A DNA stretch of 64,000 nucleotides from Monarcha castaneiventris obscurior (taxonomy: Eukaryota > Chordata > Aves > Passeriformes > Monarchidae): the NCBI GenBank assembly GCA_026261815.1, contig JAMPIT010000575.1:36815501-36879500 (forward strand). Direction: 5' to 3'. This document shows, in pieces, positions 13,418-24,105 of the stretch. A program made the position numbers and the translations under genes. Every line of letters begins with the position of its first letter. Within the stretch, counting starts at the first letter, position 1. The notes under the pieces were generated by a model. The model ran no database searches, was not told the DNA's origin, and was given only the letters and a program-made list of their open reading frames with translations.

Positions 13418-16400
13418 CTCTATTTATTTACTTCATGTTTATACCTTAGCTTTTTTTTTTTTTTTAACAGGATAATGTATCCAGCTTGAGCTCCAAAAAA
13501 ACTTGTACATTCCTACAGATAGAATATTTAAGTGTCTTCTTCTTTCCTTTGACCACTCCAGTTCCATCACATTCTGTGGAACTGTACAACTCTCAGCAAA
13601 ACTGTGTATTTGTTGAGGTAGTCACACAGCCTAACTTTGGGCATCTCCCTTTGGATAGTTAAGTTGGGATCTCGGGCTTGCCATGTAGGGAACAGAGAGA
13701 GACAAGTAGTTCAGACTACGTCCAGACTCACGTCAGGATATGTTCTCAATTTCTAGTTCTGTTGCAGCATATTTTTCCTGTCAGACCAGATCTTCCTCCT
13801 TGAATTTTCTTTTTATAGAAACCAAGGCACCAAAGAGGAGAAAATAAGTAGAACAGGATATTCTTGTATCACCATTTTGGTATTTAGGTCCATCCATGGT
13901 GCACATGGTGTTAGGGAACTTTGTCAGATTCCACAACATAGATTTTCTCTCAAAAATTCCTGTGGAAAAGTCTAGTGTCTGCCTCCTAATATTGTTTATC
14001 CTGACAGAAACTAAATTATCAATATTATTTAAAGTTTCATGATAGGTCTGTGTCCTACTATTTATCTTTTCTGATGGACATATTCATTAACAGTAAAATA
14101 AATATTCATTATTTTTATACTATTCATAGTCAAAGTAAACATCCATATCTATGCACAGAACTCGCAATTTACTTCACATCCTTTTGGCACTTGTTCAGAT
14201 CATTAGAAAATATTCACCAGATAGAAGTTCTGCACTTACTACATCTATTAGTGTCTTACAGCCACTTTGAACAGGTGCTGTGTTCAGCAGCTGTGCCATG
14301 TAAATTAGTTTACAAGCATTTCAATTCCATTCATCACTGACATATCTGCTAAGACATGCTTTTTCAGCTAATCTGCCATTATCCTCCATAATTTACCTCA
14401 ATCCTGTTCTTAGCATAGATTTTAGCCCTGCTGCACATCAGTATAGTTGACCTCTACCAGCCATCTAGACTCACTGCGGTGGTACGCATGAATCAGTTTC
14501 CAGACTGACAGCTGCTTGTCTAAAATACTGTCTAAAATAGACCTGAACTAAAAAACCTTCTAGAATGTCCTCACTCAAGGTATGCAATCCCTACTTTCCA
14601 GCTGATGTTGATTTGTCAAGATTTAGTGCGAACGGCACCCTGCTTTTCAACGGGCTGTGACTTACAAAGCACATCCCAGGTTTAAATATCAGATTAGAAA
14701 GGTAAACCATTGCCAAGTCAGACTTCTTCTTCAGAAGCAGTTCCCAAAAGCAGTAGGTTGCTTTCCTTAATGGAGATGACCCTAAAACTCTTAAAAGTTG
14801 GAAGAAACTTGTACATGCTCTCAGCTGCTGAAATGTTTAAAAAAAAGTGTCTAAGTGTTCTTGAAATTTTATTTCCAAGGATGCAAGATAGACGAATCTA
14901 TCTTGGGGAACTGTTTTCAGCACCTGTAAAGACAGCTGCAAACCTACAGGACTGTGTGACAGCAGAGCCCTGGGTGGAGATGCAAACATCCTTCATTTTT
15001 CAGAGCATTTAGCTTCTTTAGAAGTCTCGCCCAGGTCCCCATATGGTCACAGTTTAATCAGTTTATTAAACGCATGCATCTTGAAGTCAATCTCTTTTTC
15101 CAGTCACCTCAGCAGCAATCAAACAGTTTCAGTTTTCAGAAAGCCTCTGGGGTATCCACGGTGCGCTTTACATGGCTGTCATTTCAACTCCTTTTCTGTC
15201 AGCAGCGCCTTCACACTGGGAGTGCTATTTATGGAGCTTCCTGAATTTTTTATGGGGACCCACACCTCTGTTTTGGCAGCAGAGTTACACCCTGAAAATT
15301 AGCACTATCACAGCTGTCTTTACCAATTCAGTATGTAATTTGCACAGGTGTTTTCTTTGAAACAACTTGCCTTAAACATCATATTGCAGCCTATTTCGGT
15401 GTACTAAAAAACACCAATATATCTAAATTTATGATTTTGAAAGAGAAATTGTCCTCCCCTTCCTTTGTTTCCTTTTTTTTTCAATCTCAAAACTATGTTC
15501 AACAGGAAAAAGAAAGTATGCAAAGGTTGCTTCCATGGTTTATCCTTATTCTGTGGATTAATCTTTATTGATAGAAACAACAACTAGTCCAGAGCAGGGT
15601 TACAGGAAGACATTTACAGTGTGCCTTATTCTGGAGGTCCTTAAAAATCTTTCCATCTACAAAGCTACATAATTTTCAAACTCTGTCTGAAAGGAAATCT
15701 GTCCATGAGCAGAAATACCCTTGTGTGGAATGCTAGACTCCTGGATTTCCATTTAATAGCATAAATATAGGATTCTATTGTCTTTTTTCATTCACAGGCA
15801 TACTAGTGCATCCTCTAAAGAATATAAAATGTGACATAGAGCACTTCACTGTTTGAAATGAGAAAATTGAAATTGCAGGGGAACCTTCAGGATCTCAAAT
15901 GCCACTTGGTGCTTTGGTTGGACAACTGAAAAAAGTCCTAAGATCTGAAATTCATCACACCAGTTTTTAGCAGTCAACAATGTTTGAATCCATATCTGAG
16001 CAGTTAACTGAGAGAAATATGCACTTTTAGAGCAAAAGCCCTCTGATTTGTCTTAGCTATCTACCTTAAAGTGAGATGAATCATGTCCTATAAGTGCCTC
16101 CTTTATCTCATGTGATTACTTAAGATGGTTTATAAGGCCAAGTCAAATATGATGTTGACACTGTAATCTTCTAAATTAAGTGAAATTAAGCTAATCTGTC
16201 ACATGTTTAATTGCAATGCAGAGAGAAGGAAGAGAAAGAACAAAGTTCCATCTCTGCTCCAGGAGATGACTAACGTGTCAACACTGAAGATGGGAAAATA
16301 CAAGAGGATACATCTGCTCTCTTGTCTTCCTAATTACAATTTTTTTTTAAAATCAAGATTTTCTGGCTTTTTTCAGCATCACTTCTGTGGTGACTTCTGA

Positions 16401-16739
16401 TCTGGAGATAATTTGGTAATTATCCATTTTGTTTTTGAGTACTAAAAGTTAAAACTGTTTTATATGCTGCATGTCACATTTCTGATCCTTCAAAGGTAAA
16501 GTGTAAGATTTCTGGTGTGAAAAAATCCTGAATATAACCTTAGTGACTGAGAATATTCTGTGTTGTTTTCTTGACACTTGTTACCTGGATAAATGACACA
16601 CCATATGAGTCCCTCGCACAATGCCATGAGATTGCGCAGAAATTATTTCCTCTTCACAAATATGTGCTGATTAGTCCTAATCATCTTCTTGTTCTCCATG
16701 CTTTTGGAAATCTCCACAGATTACAGAGAACGGAAGAGG
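13418..16739. other. Unique AT-rich non-coding DNA
   Basis: No gene or repeat family was recognised. The 100-codon plus-strand frame at 14710-15012 has no domain I know, no splice-site support and chance-level length. I would not call it a gene. Confidence 0.5.
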
Positions 16740-17085
16740 AGAGGAAGGAGCTGATCCGTTTTGTCCCTGGTATCCAGTGACAAGATACACAGGAGTGGCT
16801 CGAAGTTGCTCCAGGAGAGATTCAGGCTTGGCATTGGAAGCATTTCCTTGTCCAAAGGGTGATCAAATAGTGTAACAGGCTTCCCAGAGAGGCAAATGAT
16901 GTCCCAAGCCTGTCAGTGTTGACAAGGCATTTGGACAATGAACTTAACATGCTTTAACTTGGATTGCCATGAATTGTTCAGGCAGTTGGACTAGATGATC
17001 ATTGTAAGTCCCCTACAACTGAAATATTCCATTCTATTCTATTCTATTCTATTCTATTCTATTCTATTCTATTCTATTCTATTTT
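16740..17085 (+). mobile_element. CR1 LINE (CR1-F-like), 3' end with expanded ATTCT tail
   Basis: The plus strand carries landmarks of a CR1 3' portion in order: GAGCTGATCCG, CCAGTGACAAGATAC, 'caggcttcccagagagg', 'aagcctgtcagtgtt', 'gcatttggacaatgaac', 'ggcagttggactagatgatc' and AAGTCCCCTACAACTG. It then runs into a pentamer tail of ATTCT. The spacing follows the CR1-F-type layout as I remember it. The 5' end is truncated and coding capacity is lost. The ATTCT tail at 17031-17082 has about ten perfect units, so the CR1 terminus has apparently seeded a microsatellite. Confidence 0.9.
17031..17082. repeat. (ATTCT)n microsatellite
   Basis: About ten perfect ATTCT pentamers continue directly from the CR1 3' end and break off at ATTTTAC. 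This is probably a polymorphic locus derived from the CR1 tail. Confidence 0.97.
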
Positions 17086-18236
17086 ACTTTCTTCCAGGTT
17101 TATTGCACCATCACCTTCCCAGGGATCTCGGTGAGGCTGACCAGCATGTAATTCCTTGGATCATCCTTTTTCCATTTCTTGAAAATAGAAGGGACATTTA
17201 CTTTCTTCCAGTCTTACACTGAAAATTCAAGAATTTAAGCTAAAATGATGGGCTTATCTGTAGTGACTAAAACAGCAGCATGTGTTCAAGGAGAAATCCC
17301 TGGCACAGAGATGGAGTGGACAGAGATATCACTACAGTCTCAAGCCATCTGCAGTAACTGTGTGTCAGGGTCCCATTACTATTACTGCTCATCATAAAAC
17401 ATATGGTTAGAGAAAGTCAGGGCAGGGAGATTAAAGTTCAGCAGAAAAAGTCTGCAAGGTTAATCCTTGAAGCCAAAAACTGGCATGTCACCCAGTTCTG
17501 CTAATGACTAACCCTGTTAAGATGCTTAACTAAGACTACATGGAAATGCAAAGCAAATGGAGGCCTAGCTTCAGTCATCTGTTTTAACTGAAAACAAACA
17601 AAAAATACACAGAGCACTTCGGAGTCAAAGCTCTTAACTGTCACTGATGCTTTCACAGGGAAATCTCACAGAACCTGCAAATGGAATGTTAATGCTGGCA
17701 TCCTCTTTCTTGCTTTTTGTTCTCTTTGCTCTTTTCACTCTTGCTGTCCAGCAGAAAATTTAGTCCCTGAATCAAAAACATACTCATGCATTTATGAAAA
17801 TGTTCATTTATAGCCCAAATGCACCCCTAATTATTCTAATCAATTAATTATTTTCTGCCACTATTACAGCAATGACAATTTAGAGTGATCTTGTTGAAGT
17901 ATTTCTGGGCATAGAAAGCAATTCTAGAAGAGCAGAGAATGTTCCTTTGGGAATGTTAAAACTATACAAATTGTAAAACTTTTCAGGGTTAACACCATAA
18001 ACAATCCTCTCACTTTTAACCTGATATGCAGAGATTTAAACACTTAAATTTATACAAAAACCTTTTAATTTCAAATCTGCTGAATATCTGTTTTTCCTAT
18101 TTATATCCAGTGCTAATCCTCTGGAAAGTGTCTTTTTATAGTAAGTCCTTTAAACCAGAAAGAAGAAGTGGAATATATCTCCCCAAACATCTGGAGGCAG
18201 AAATAGCTAACGATGTATAGCAATCTAGTAATATAT
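17086..18236. other. Unique AT-rich non-coding DNA
   Basis: Nothing recognisable was seen between the CR1 tail and the probable LTR that follows. Confidence 0.5.
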
Positions 18237-19020
18237 TGTTGTTTAACACCATCAGGAAATGAAACTCCAAATAAACCACTCCCCTTCCCGCTGCCCCTTG
18301 TGGTAAGAGAGGGAAAAAGGTGGAGACTGTGGGTTGAGATAATCTACTGAAGACAAATGCAATGGAATAAGAAACACACAGCAATCAGCAGCAATCTTAA
18401 AAACAAAAGTATCCAAAAAAGAAGCTGCTTTACACACAAAAGGTGTTCACCACTTCAGCTTAGTTCCGTGTGGCTGCTGGGACAAAGACAAGATGGCAGC
18501 CATTCCTGTACCCAGTGCCATATGACTTTCACAGACAAACACAAGATGGCAGCCGTTCCTGTACCGAGTGCCATATGACTTTCCAGGGACAAAGACAAGA
18601 TGGCAGCTGTTCCCACAGACGGCTTTCACCCTCCCCAGGCCCAAGACACTGGAAAACAAGGACGGACAAATCCCCAGAAGCTAGATCTTCCACATTGCAC
18701 TGTACTGCTGCTTCAGGTGCTGGGCTCAATACCACGCGGCTGCTACTAGCACCGCTCCTTCTGGCCACTCCACCCTGCTCCACCCAGTTCTGCTCGGGTT
18801 CCTTCAGCTCAGCTCCTTTTGGTTCAGCTCTGCTTGGCTCAGCATGGCTCCTTTCGGCTCACATTGGACTTGGCTGGGCTCAGGCTTACCTCCACCACTC
18901 GGTTCCCACACTGGTGCTGCTTTTCAGCACCACGTCTTGGAGCCATGACGCAGAGTTGGCAGGGGACAGGCAGAGGTGGCAGAAGGTGCGGTCCACAAGG
19001 CTGTTCCCAACAACCTTCTG
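18237..19020 (-). mobile_element. Probable degenerate ERV LTR, minus strand
   Basis: Read on the minus strand, the segment ends with TTATCTCAACCCACAG, a purine/C-rich stretch with GGGGCAGCGGGAAGGGGAG, and a terminus GTGTTAAACAACA (plus-strand start TGTTGTTTAACACC at 18237). This matches the layout of U5 ends of avian ERV LTRs, including the copy at 26825-27410. The proposed U3 side (to about 19020) is GC-rich and contains the 53-bp tandem repeat and a run of GCTCAGCTCC-like motifs. The far boundary was not found and no target-site duplication was seen, so the extent is approximate. Long frames on both strands here (up to 183 codons) reflect GC-rich composition. Confidence 0.5.
18481..18612. 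repeat. 53/54-bp tandem repeat, about 2.4 copies
   Basis: Units begin GACAAAGACAAGATGGCAGC at 18481, GACAAACACAAGATGGCAGC at 18534 and GACAAAGACAAGATGGCAGC at 18588. Each of the first two continues with a 'cattcctgtacc(c/g)agtgcc' block and CATATGACTTTC. The third unit breaks off after 'gttccca'. The units are only a few substitutions apart. The array lies inside the probable LTR and may be a U3 repeat of that family. Confidence 0.93.
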
Positions 19021-21190
19021 AGCCATGGAGAGAGGGAGGCAAAATGATCCACTTCCAGGGTGTGCTCACGTTTTCTTCCCCCTGGGAGTGTGCTGCCAGC
19101 AAAGATGTGAGTGGCATAGAACAGCAACCTGGGCACACACCCATGGCTCTCAATGCTGCTGCATCTCTGCAGCCAGGGCATACATGAAGGGTACTCAAGT
19201 ATCAAACACTTCTGCATGGGGCTGGCAGAAATGACACAGAAACTAGGAGACACCTGTGCCCTACTAGACTGACAGTGTGAGGCAAAGAAGAATACACTTG
19301 TTCCTCTCAAATATCAGTAGGGCTATGGGTGAGTGGTCCAAATATGAAAACAACACTGATTGTCAATGTTCTGCTGCATTGCAGACACAATCCACTCCAG
19401 AGAACAATTCATCGTGTTCTGTAACAGAGCTAAAAGAGGTGGAAAGAACCACACTGTAAAGCATTTCTTCAGAAAATTGGACCACTAATCTAGACTGCAT
19501 AATTACCATTCAGCCAACTAAATATGCTGACATTAATGCCACTTAGGACTTGATTCAGTTTCCCTAAGAAAAGTGTTTCTTACTGTTTGAAGAACCCCGA
19601 TGAATCTTGCATTGATCTTCAAGTGTTCTTTTCAGAAGGACATGATTTTCCTCAGGCCTCATCTTCCACTCACATGCAGCAGTCTGGTATGTCTCAGATT
19701 CTCACAAATGGCACTGGTGCCTGTGTTTAAGCAATCAAGCCTGATCACATTTAGTAGAGTAATGGAAAAGCAATGCTCAACATCAGTGTATACAGAATTA
19801 TTCACCCAAGCACCTGAAGTCAGCATGATAAATGGAGACAAAACTATTGCAGGACTTTGAAAGGGTCTCATGCCCTGGGCCTCCCAGGTCTAATCAGCTC
19901 TCACAGATCAGAAAATTATGCATGACATATTGACTACTATCCAAGGAGTCAGAAATCTAAGCAGACCCAGAATTCAGAAGTCAGGACTTCCAAACGTGTT
20001 AAAATATGCATCCCTATTTGACATGGACCAGGTGCACTACTCGTTAAAGATGTATATGGAGAAGTTTTCTATTGATTTCAGCTATTGGCCTGACTCAATA
20101 TGAGCTATTCCTTCAAATATAAATACTTGTGCTGTACCTTCAAAGGTCCATGACGCAGCTTGGGAAATATTCCATGCTTTGTGATGATTACTCTGTCTTT
20201 TTGTTGTTTGCTTCTTGTTTTGGAGATCAATATTAGAGATTTGCTCTTATAAGAGTTAAGAGCCTGTTCTTAGTGATTGAATTATACCCTGATAATCTAC
20301 CCCCTTGAGCTATTATAAAAACTGACTTAATAGTGTTGTCTTAATGGCATTTGAATATGATGCAGCTGTCTGAATCATATTGCTATAACTACCTTTTGAT
20401 TGCCAGAAAAAAAAATTCTAATCATTCCTCCACTATTTCCAATACAGTGATGAAAAAGCACCTCTGAAAAAATCCCACAAAAAATCCAAACCAAAAAAAG
20501 GAACAAAAACACACAGAAAATTGAGGCTTCTGAAAACACTTTTTTCTTTTAAAAAATTGAATTGCAGTATCCTTTCAACACAATTTTTTTTGTTTCTTGG
20601 GAAAGTTTTTGAATGCTGTGGATTGGCATTGTTCAGAAATTCTCTTCTCCTAATCAAATCCACATCCAGGTCATTAGTGAGGAAAATCACCAAGTCATGA
20701 TGGGAACATGCATTCCCAAATTAATATGAAACAAGCATGAGTACTAAGAGTAACAACTTGAAGAGACTTGTGCCCAACTACTTCTGACTAGGAAAAATGA
20801 ACCAAATGGTAAACCTTGTACATGCTGAGCAGAGACAAGTCTTCTAGAGATACCTGCTCTTGTCCCTGAGGACAGTATCAAGGACATCTTCATGATTAGA
20901 GTGAAAGCTGCACACACAAACAGCCCAAGTACCCAATCAGACTGCTGTCACAGCTCAAACCCCTGAAATGGTTTGTCTCTGTGTTTTTATCCTGTTCAAA
21001 TGAAATCACACATTGCAGCATACTCCAAGAGGCTGGCTGGCTGTCAGCACTCCGCAGAAAGCCCATGTGGACAGGATGAGAGTGGCAGGTGTAATGTACC
21101 ATCTGCACAACCATCTGGAGATCACCCTTCCTCAGAGTGCAGGAGTAACGCCAGGGCCTCATTCTTCTCCCACTGACATGAAAGGAAATT
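19021..21190. other. Unique non-coding DNA
   Basis: The first few hundred bases stay moderately GC-rich and could still belong to the preceding LTR. The rest is AT-rich. No coding exon, repeat family or RNA gene was recognised. Confidence 0.45.
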
Positions 21191-21479
21191 TCATAGAATC
21201 ACAGGATCCTAGACAGTTTGGGTTGGAAGGCACCCTAAAGAACATCTGGTTCCACCCCCACCCTGATGTGGGCAGGGGCACCTTGCACTAGACCAGGTTG
21301 CTCAAAAGCCCAACCAGCCTGGCCTTGGACACTTCCAGGGATGGCACATCCTCAGCTTCCCTGGGCAACACGTTCCAATGCATCACCACTCTCTGAGTAA
21401 AGAGTATCTTCCTAATGTCTAATATAAATATGTTCTCTTTCAGTTTAAAGACATTCCTCCTTGTCCTGTCACTACATGC
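21191..21479 (-). mobile_element. CR1 LINE, 3' part, left of the nested LTR
   Basis: The plus strand starts TCATAGAATCACAGGATCC, then 'gggttggaaggcaccctaa', 'gaccaggttgctcaaaagc', 'ctggccttggacacttcc', 'gagtaaagagtatcttcc', 'ttgtcctgtcactacatgc'. This is the ordered reverse of the CR1 3' UTR and the end of its ORF2. The sequence stops at CACTACATGC, where the LTR interrupts it, and resumes at 22291 with TCTGGTAAAAAG, the expected continuation. The two parts are one insertion. Confidence 0.96.
21475..21479. repeat. Target-site duplication, left copy (CATGC)
   Basis: CATGC lies immediately before the LTR start TGTGGGAATG and is repeated immediately after the LTR end at 22286-22290. Removing the LTR and one copy restores a continuous CR1 sequence. 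Confidence 0.9.
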
Positions 21480-22285
21480 TGTGGGAATGAGGCCTACGAC
21501 TATGAGACATGATGTGAGATATGTGGTAGAGAGATTTCCATTAATATGGTGTGCTGAGGGGCTGATAGATTACACATTTCTGGTCTATCCTCATGCAAGA
21601 CCTACAGTCTTCATAATCATCTCTCTCTCTGTAGCTCTCAATATCTCTCATTTACATATAAAATGACTACCTCCCCCATTTATGACAGCAGCAACAGGTT
21701 ATCTGACTACAGTCTCACCTCCACTTCTCCCAAAAGTATAAAATGGCATTTGAAATCTTCCATGGTAGAGGATGAGAATACAAACACCTTGCAGACGAGT
21801 TGATGGGCTTGCTTCTCTCTCTTCCCCAAAGAAGGGATGTCTCTTTGGTAAGATTTATGTCTCCAACTCCATCAGAGTGTACCTTGAAATACTTGTACAC
21901 AGAACTATACGCTCACATTTTCTAGGTCTAGTGTATTTATTACTGGCAATCTCACAAAACTTTGTAGCCTGTTTCTTCAATATACCACAGTATTCGTCAA
22001 TCTGTGATCACAAAGGTTCTTAGAGTGAATTCTCTCTTACTTATAGTGGAAAATCAGTAAATCACACTATTCATTAATCTGGCATCCTGAATGTGACCAG
22101 AATCATAGTGTAACCCACACTACTGATACATCTGATATCTTACTGAATGTGACCAGACTTATAGGGCCGAACTGGTTATGATCAGAAATAAAACTGAGCT
22201 GCACACAGCCCCTTTGCTCTGCAAGGACAAACTAGAAAGCAATGGGGCTTATTTTCTGCCAAATTTCTATACTTTTAATGCAACA
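21480..22285 (+). mobile_element. Solo ERV LTR nested in a CR1
   Basis: The 806-bp segment begins TGTGGGAATG and ends AATGCAACA. This gives the canonical TG...CA retroviral termini with a TGT/ACA terminal inverted repeat. It is flanked by the exact 5-bp duplication CATGC and splits a CR1 that reads continuously across the gap. On the plus strand there is a TATA-like TATAAAA at 21737-21743 and an AATAAA at 22187-22192, which suggests plus orientation. A 5-bp duplication fits ERVL-type integrases better than the 4- or 6-bp of other classes. No internal retroviral genes are present, so this is a solo LTR formed by recombination. An internal 56-bp-period duplication (CTGAATGTGACCAGA at 22087 and 22143) is present. 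I do not recognise the LTR family by name. Confidence 0.88.
22187..22192 (+). promoter_or_regulatory. LTR polyadenylation signal AATAAA
   Basis: The canonical hexamer lies 94 bp before the end of the nested solo LTR, where an R-region poly(A) signal is expected. It supports plus-strand orientation of this LTR. Confidence 0.5.
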
Positions 22286-22290
22286 CATGC
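22286..22290. repeat. Target-site duplication, right copy (CATGC)
   Basis: It is an exact match to 21475-21479 on the other side of the solo LTR. The CR1 sequence resumes directly after it. Confidence 0.9.
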
Positions 22291-23140
22291 TCTGGTAAAA
22301 AGACCCTCTCTAGCTTTCTCTTAACACCCATTAGGTCCTGGGAGGCTGCTATAAGCTCTCCCCAGGGTCTTTTCTTCTCCAGACTGAACAAAACAAGCTC
22401 TTCCAGCCTTCTTCATAGAAGAGGTGCTTCAGCCCTCTGATCACCTTGGTCACCTTTCTCTGGACTCACTCTAATAAGTCCACATTAGTTAGGGGTTGCA
22501 GAGCTGAGCATAGCACTTCAGGTGGAGTCTCACCAGAGTGGAGTGGGGCAGGGGGAGAATCCCCGTTCTCGCCCTGCTGCCCATTCCCAATTTGATGCAG
22601 CCCAGGACATGGTTGGCTTTGTGGGCTGCAAGTGCACATTCCTGAGTCATGTTGAGCTTCTTGCCAACCAACACCTCCAAGTCCCCCTCAGGGCTGCTCT
22701 CAAGCCATTCTCTACCCAGTCTGTATTTATGCTTGGGATTGCTCTGACCCATGTGCAGGACCTTGCACTTGGCCTTGTTGAACTTCATGAGTTTTGTATA
22801 GGCCTACCTCTCAAACCTGTCCAGGTCCTTCTGGATGGCATCCCTTCCCTCCAATATCTCAACCACACCACACAGCTTGGTGTCAGTGGAAAACTTGCTG
22901 AGGATGCACTTGATCCTGCTCTCTGACAAGATGTTAAAAAGCAACAGTCCCAATATTGACCCCTGAGGAAGGCCAGCTGTCACTGGTCTGTGCTTGGATA
23001 TCAAGCCTTTGACCACAATTCTGGAGTGTGACCATCCTGCCAATTCATTATCCACTGCATGGCTCATCCATCAAAGCCATCCCACTTCAGCTTAGAGAGA
23101 AGGATGTCATGAAGGACAGTGTCAAAACTTCAAACATTTT
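22291..23140 (-). mobile_element. CR1 LINE, ORF2 reverse-transcriptase C-terminal part (broken)
   Basis: This continues the CR1 split by the solo LTR. Two minus-strand frames carry CR1 reverse-transcriptase sequence. The frame at 22804-23067 contains PVTAGLPQGSILG (the conserved PQGS block) followed by LSKFSTDTKLCG. The frame at 22489-22788 contains the thumb region [14 protein letters not shown] and [15 protein letters not shown]. In the catalytic block the family has an F-A-D-D core. Here it reads F-S-T-D, so the first of the two metal-binding aspartates is gone. Frameshifts separate the segments. The element is inactive. The upstream (5') limit near 23140 is where similarity fades. Confidence 0.95.
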
Positions 23141-23315
23141 ATCAAACTCACTGTTCACCTCCCCTCCATAAAGATATCATTAATGGAAACGGAATCAGGG
23201 TCCTGATGTAGGCTAGAGAGGAAGATGCTCAGCACTTGGCTGGTTTTTTTACCTTTTCCTGCAAGAGGCTATGATGTATCAGCAAAGAAATAAAAGCTAG
23301 CTGACAAAAGAACTT
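23141..23315. other. Unassigned sequence at the CR1 5' edge
   Basis: It may be very diverged CR1 (a weak match around 23120-23170) or unique DNA. Nothing else was recognised. Confidence 0.4.
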
Positions 23316-23520
23316 ACCAAGCCTATTAATAAATATGCAGTATAAGCAGGCAAGGTATCTGGAAAATATACCTACAATGTAAAGCATATCTATATACTAG
23401 TCCCTTATTTCTAGAAATCCTTTTTCTCTGAAGGCAGTTTCCAGAATATCACCTTTTGTTAGAGTCAAAATAGCTCAAACTCCTTTGTTTCTATTCTGGT
23501 CTATCTTTGATGGACAATAA
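23316..23520 (+). repeat. Unclassified diverged repeat, copy 1
   Basis: This segment aligns collinearly with 23909-24105. Matching landmarks are AATAAATAT, GTATAAGCAGGCAAGGTA (copy 2: TTATAACCAGGAAAGTA), TTATTTCTAGAAATCCTT (copy 2: ATATTTCCATAAATACTT), CTCTGAAGGCAGTTTCCAG (copy 2: CCCTGAAGGTAATTCCCAG) and TTCTATTCTGG (copy 2: TTTATTCTGTGG). Best-preserved parts are near 75-80% identical by eye. I do not recognise the family. Confidence 0.6.
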
Positions 23521-23908
23521 CTAATATAGATCACAGGACACAGTGATCTTAAAAACAAGGAGACTTTCACAGAAAATAAGTCTGATGCTCAAACAAGAAT
23601 AACAGTATTTTAGGAACATGGTTTTATTTACTGTCTATAATATAGTCGAACCTAGGACTCCTTTCTTCTGTATTCAGATTCTTTTTAAATTTCTCTGTGA
23701 TACGAGTAGAGGAAAAAATGTAATTAGAAAAATCTTGCTTAAAAAACCAATAAAAAAGTAATAAATCAAAGGGTTCTGATTCCATTTGTTTTTCCATGTC
23801 ATGCGTCTTCTCAATGAAGTCAACTTATGCAGTGATGTTGCCTCTATGGCACAAATGTGCACAGTGTTCCTGGCTATTCCAGTAGAATCTAGATGACATT
23901 AAGCATTC
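23521..23908. other. Spacer between the two diverged copies
   Basis: AT-rich sequence with no recognised gene. It could be the interior of the same unknown element if the flanking copies are its terminal repeats, but no primer-binding site, polypurine tract or coding remnant was seen. Confidence 0.4.
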
Positions 23909-24105
23909 AACAGACCAATCAATAAATATTTTTTTTATAACCAGGAAAGTACACCTTCAAGGAAACTATATCTAGAGTAACACCATATTTCCATAAATAC
24001 TTTTGCCCTGAAGGTAATTCCCAGAATGTATCTTTAATCAGATCCAAAAAACCACCAAAATATCTTCCTTTCCTTTATTCTGTGGCTATTGTGGCAGGTG
24101 CATCC
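23909..24105 (+). repeat. Unclassified diverged repeat, copy 2
   Basis: It is the partner of 23316-23520, in direct orientation about 580-593 bp downstream, with the same order of short conserved blocks and small indels between them. It may be a segmental tandem duplication or two copies of an unnamed dispersed repeat. Confidence 0.6.

Noticed and set aside
13287..13475. Leu/Pro/Ser-repeat protein frame
   Set aside because: It is a translation of the (TTCC)n microsatellite.
18470..19021. 183-codon plus-strand open frame
   Set aside because: It overlaps a tandem repeat and a GC-rich LTR-like segment, with comparable frames open on the other strand. No domain is recognisable.
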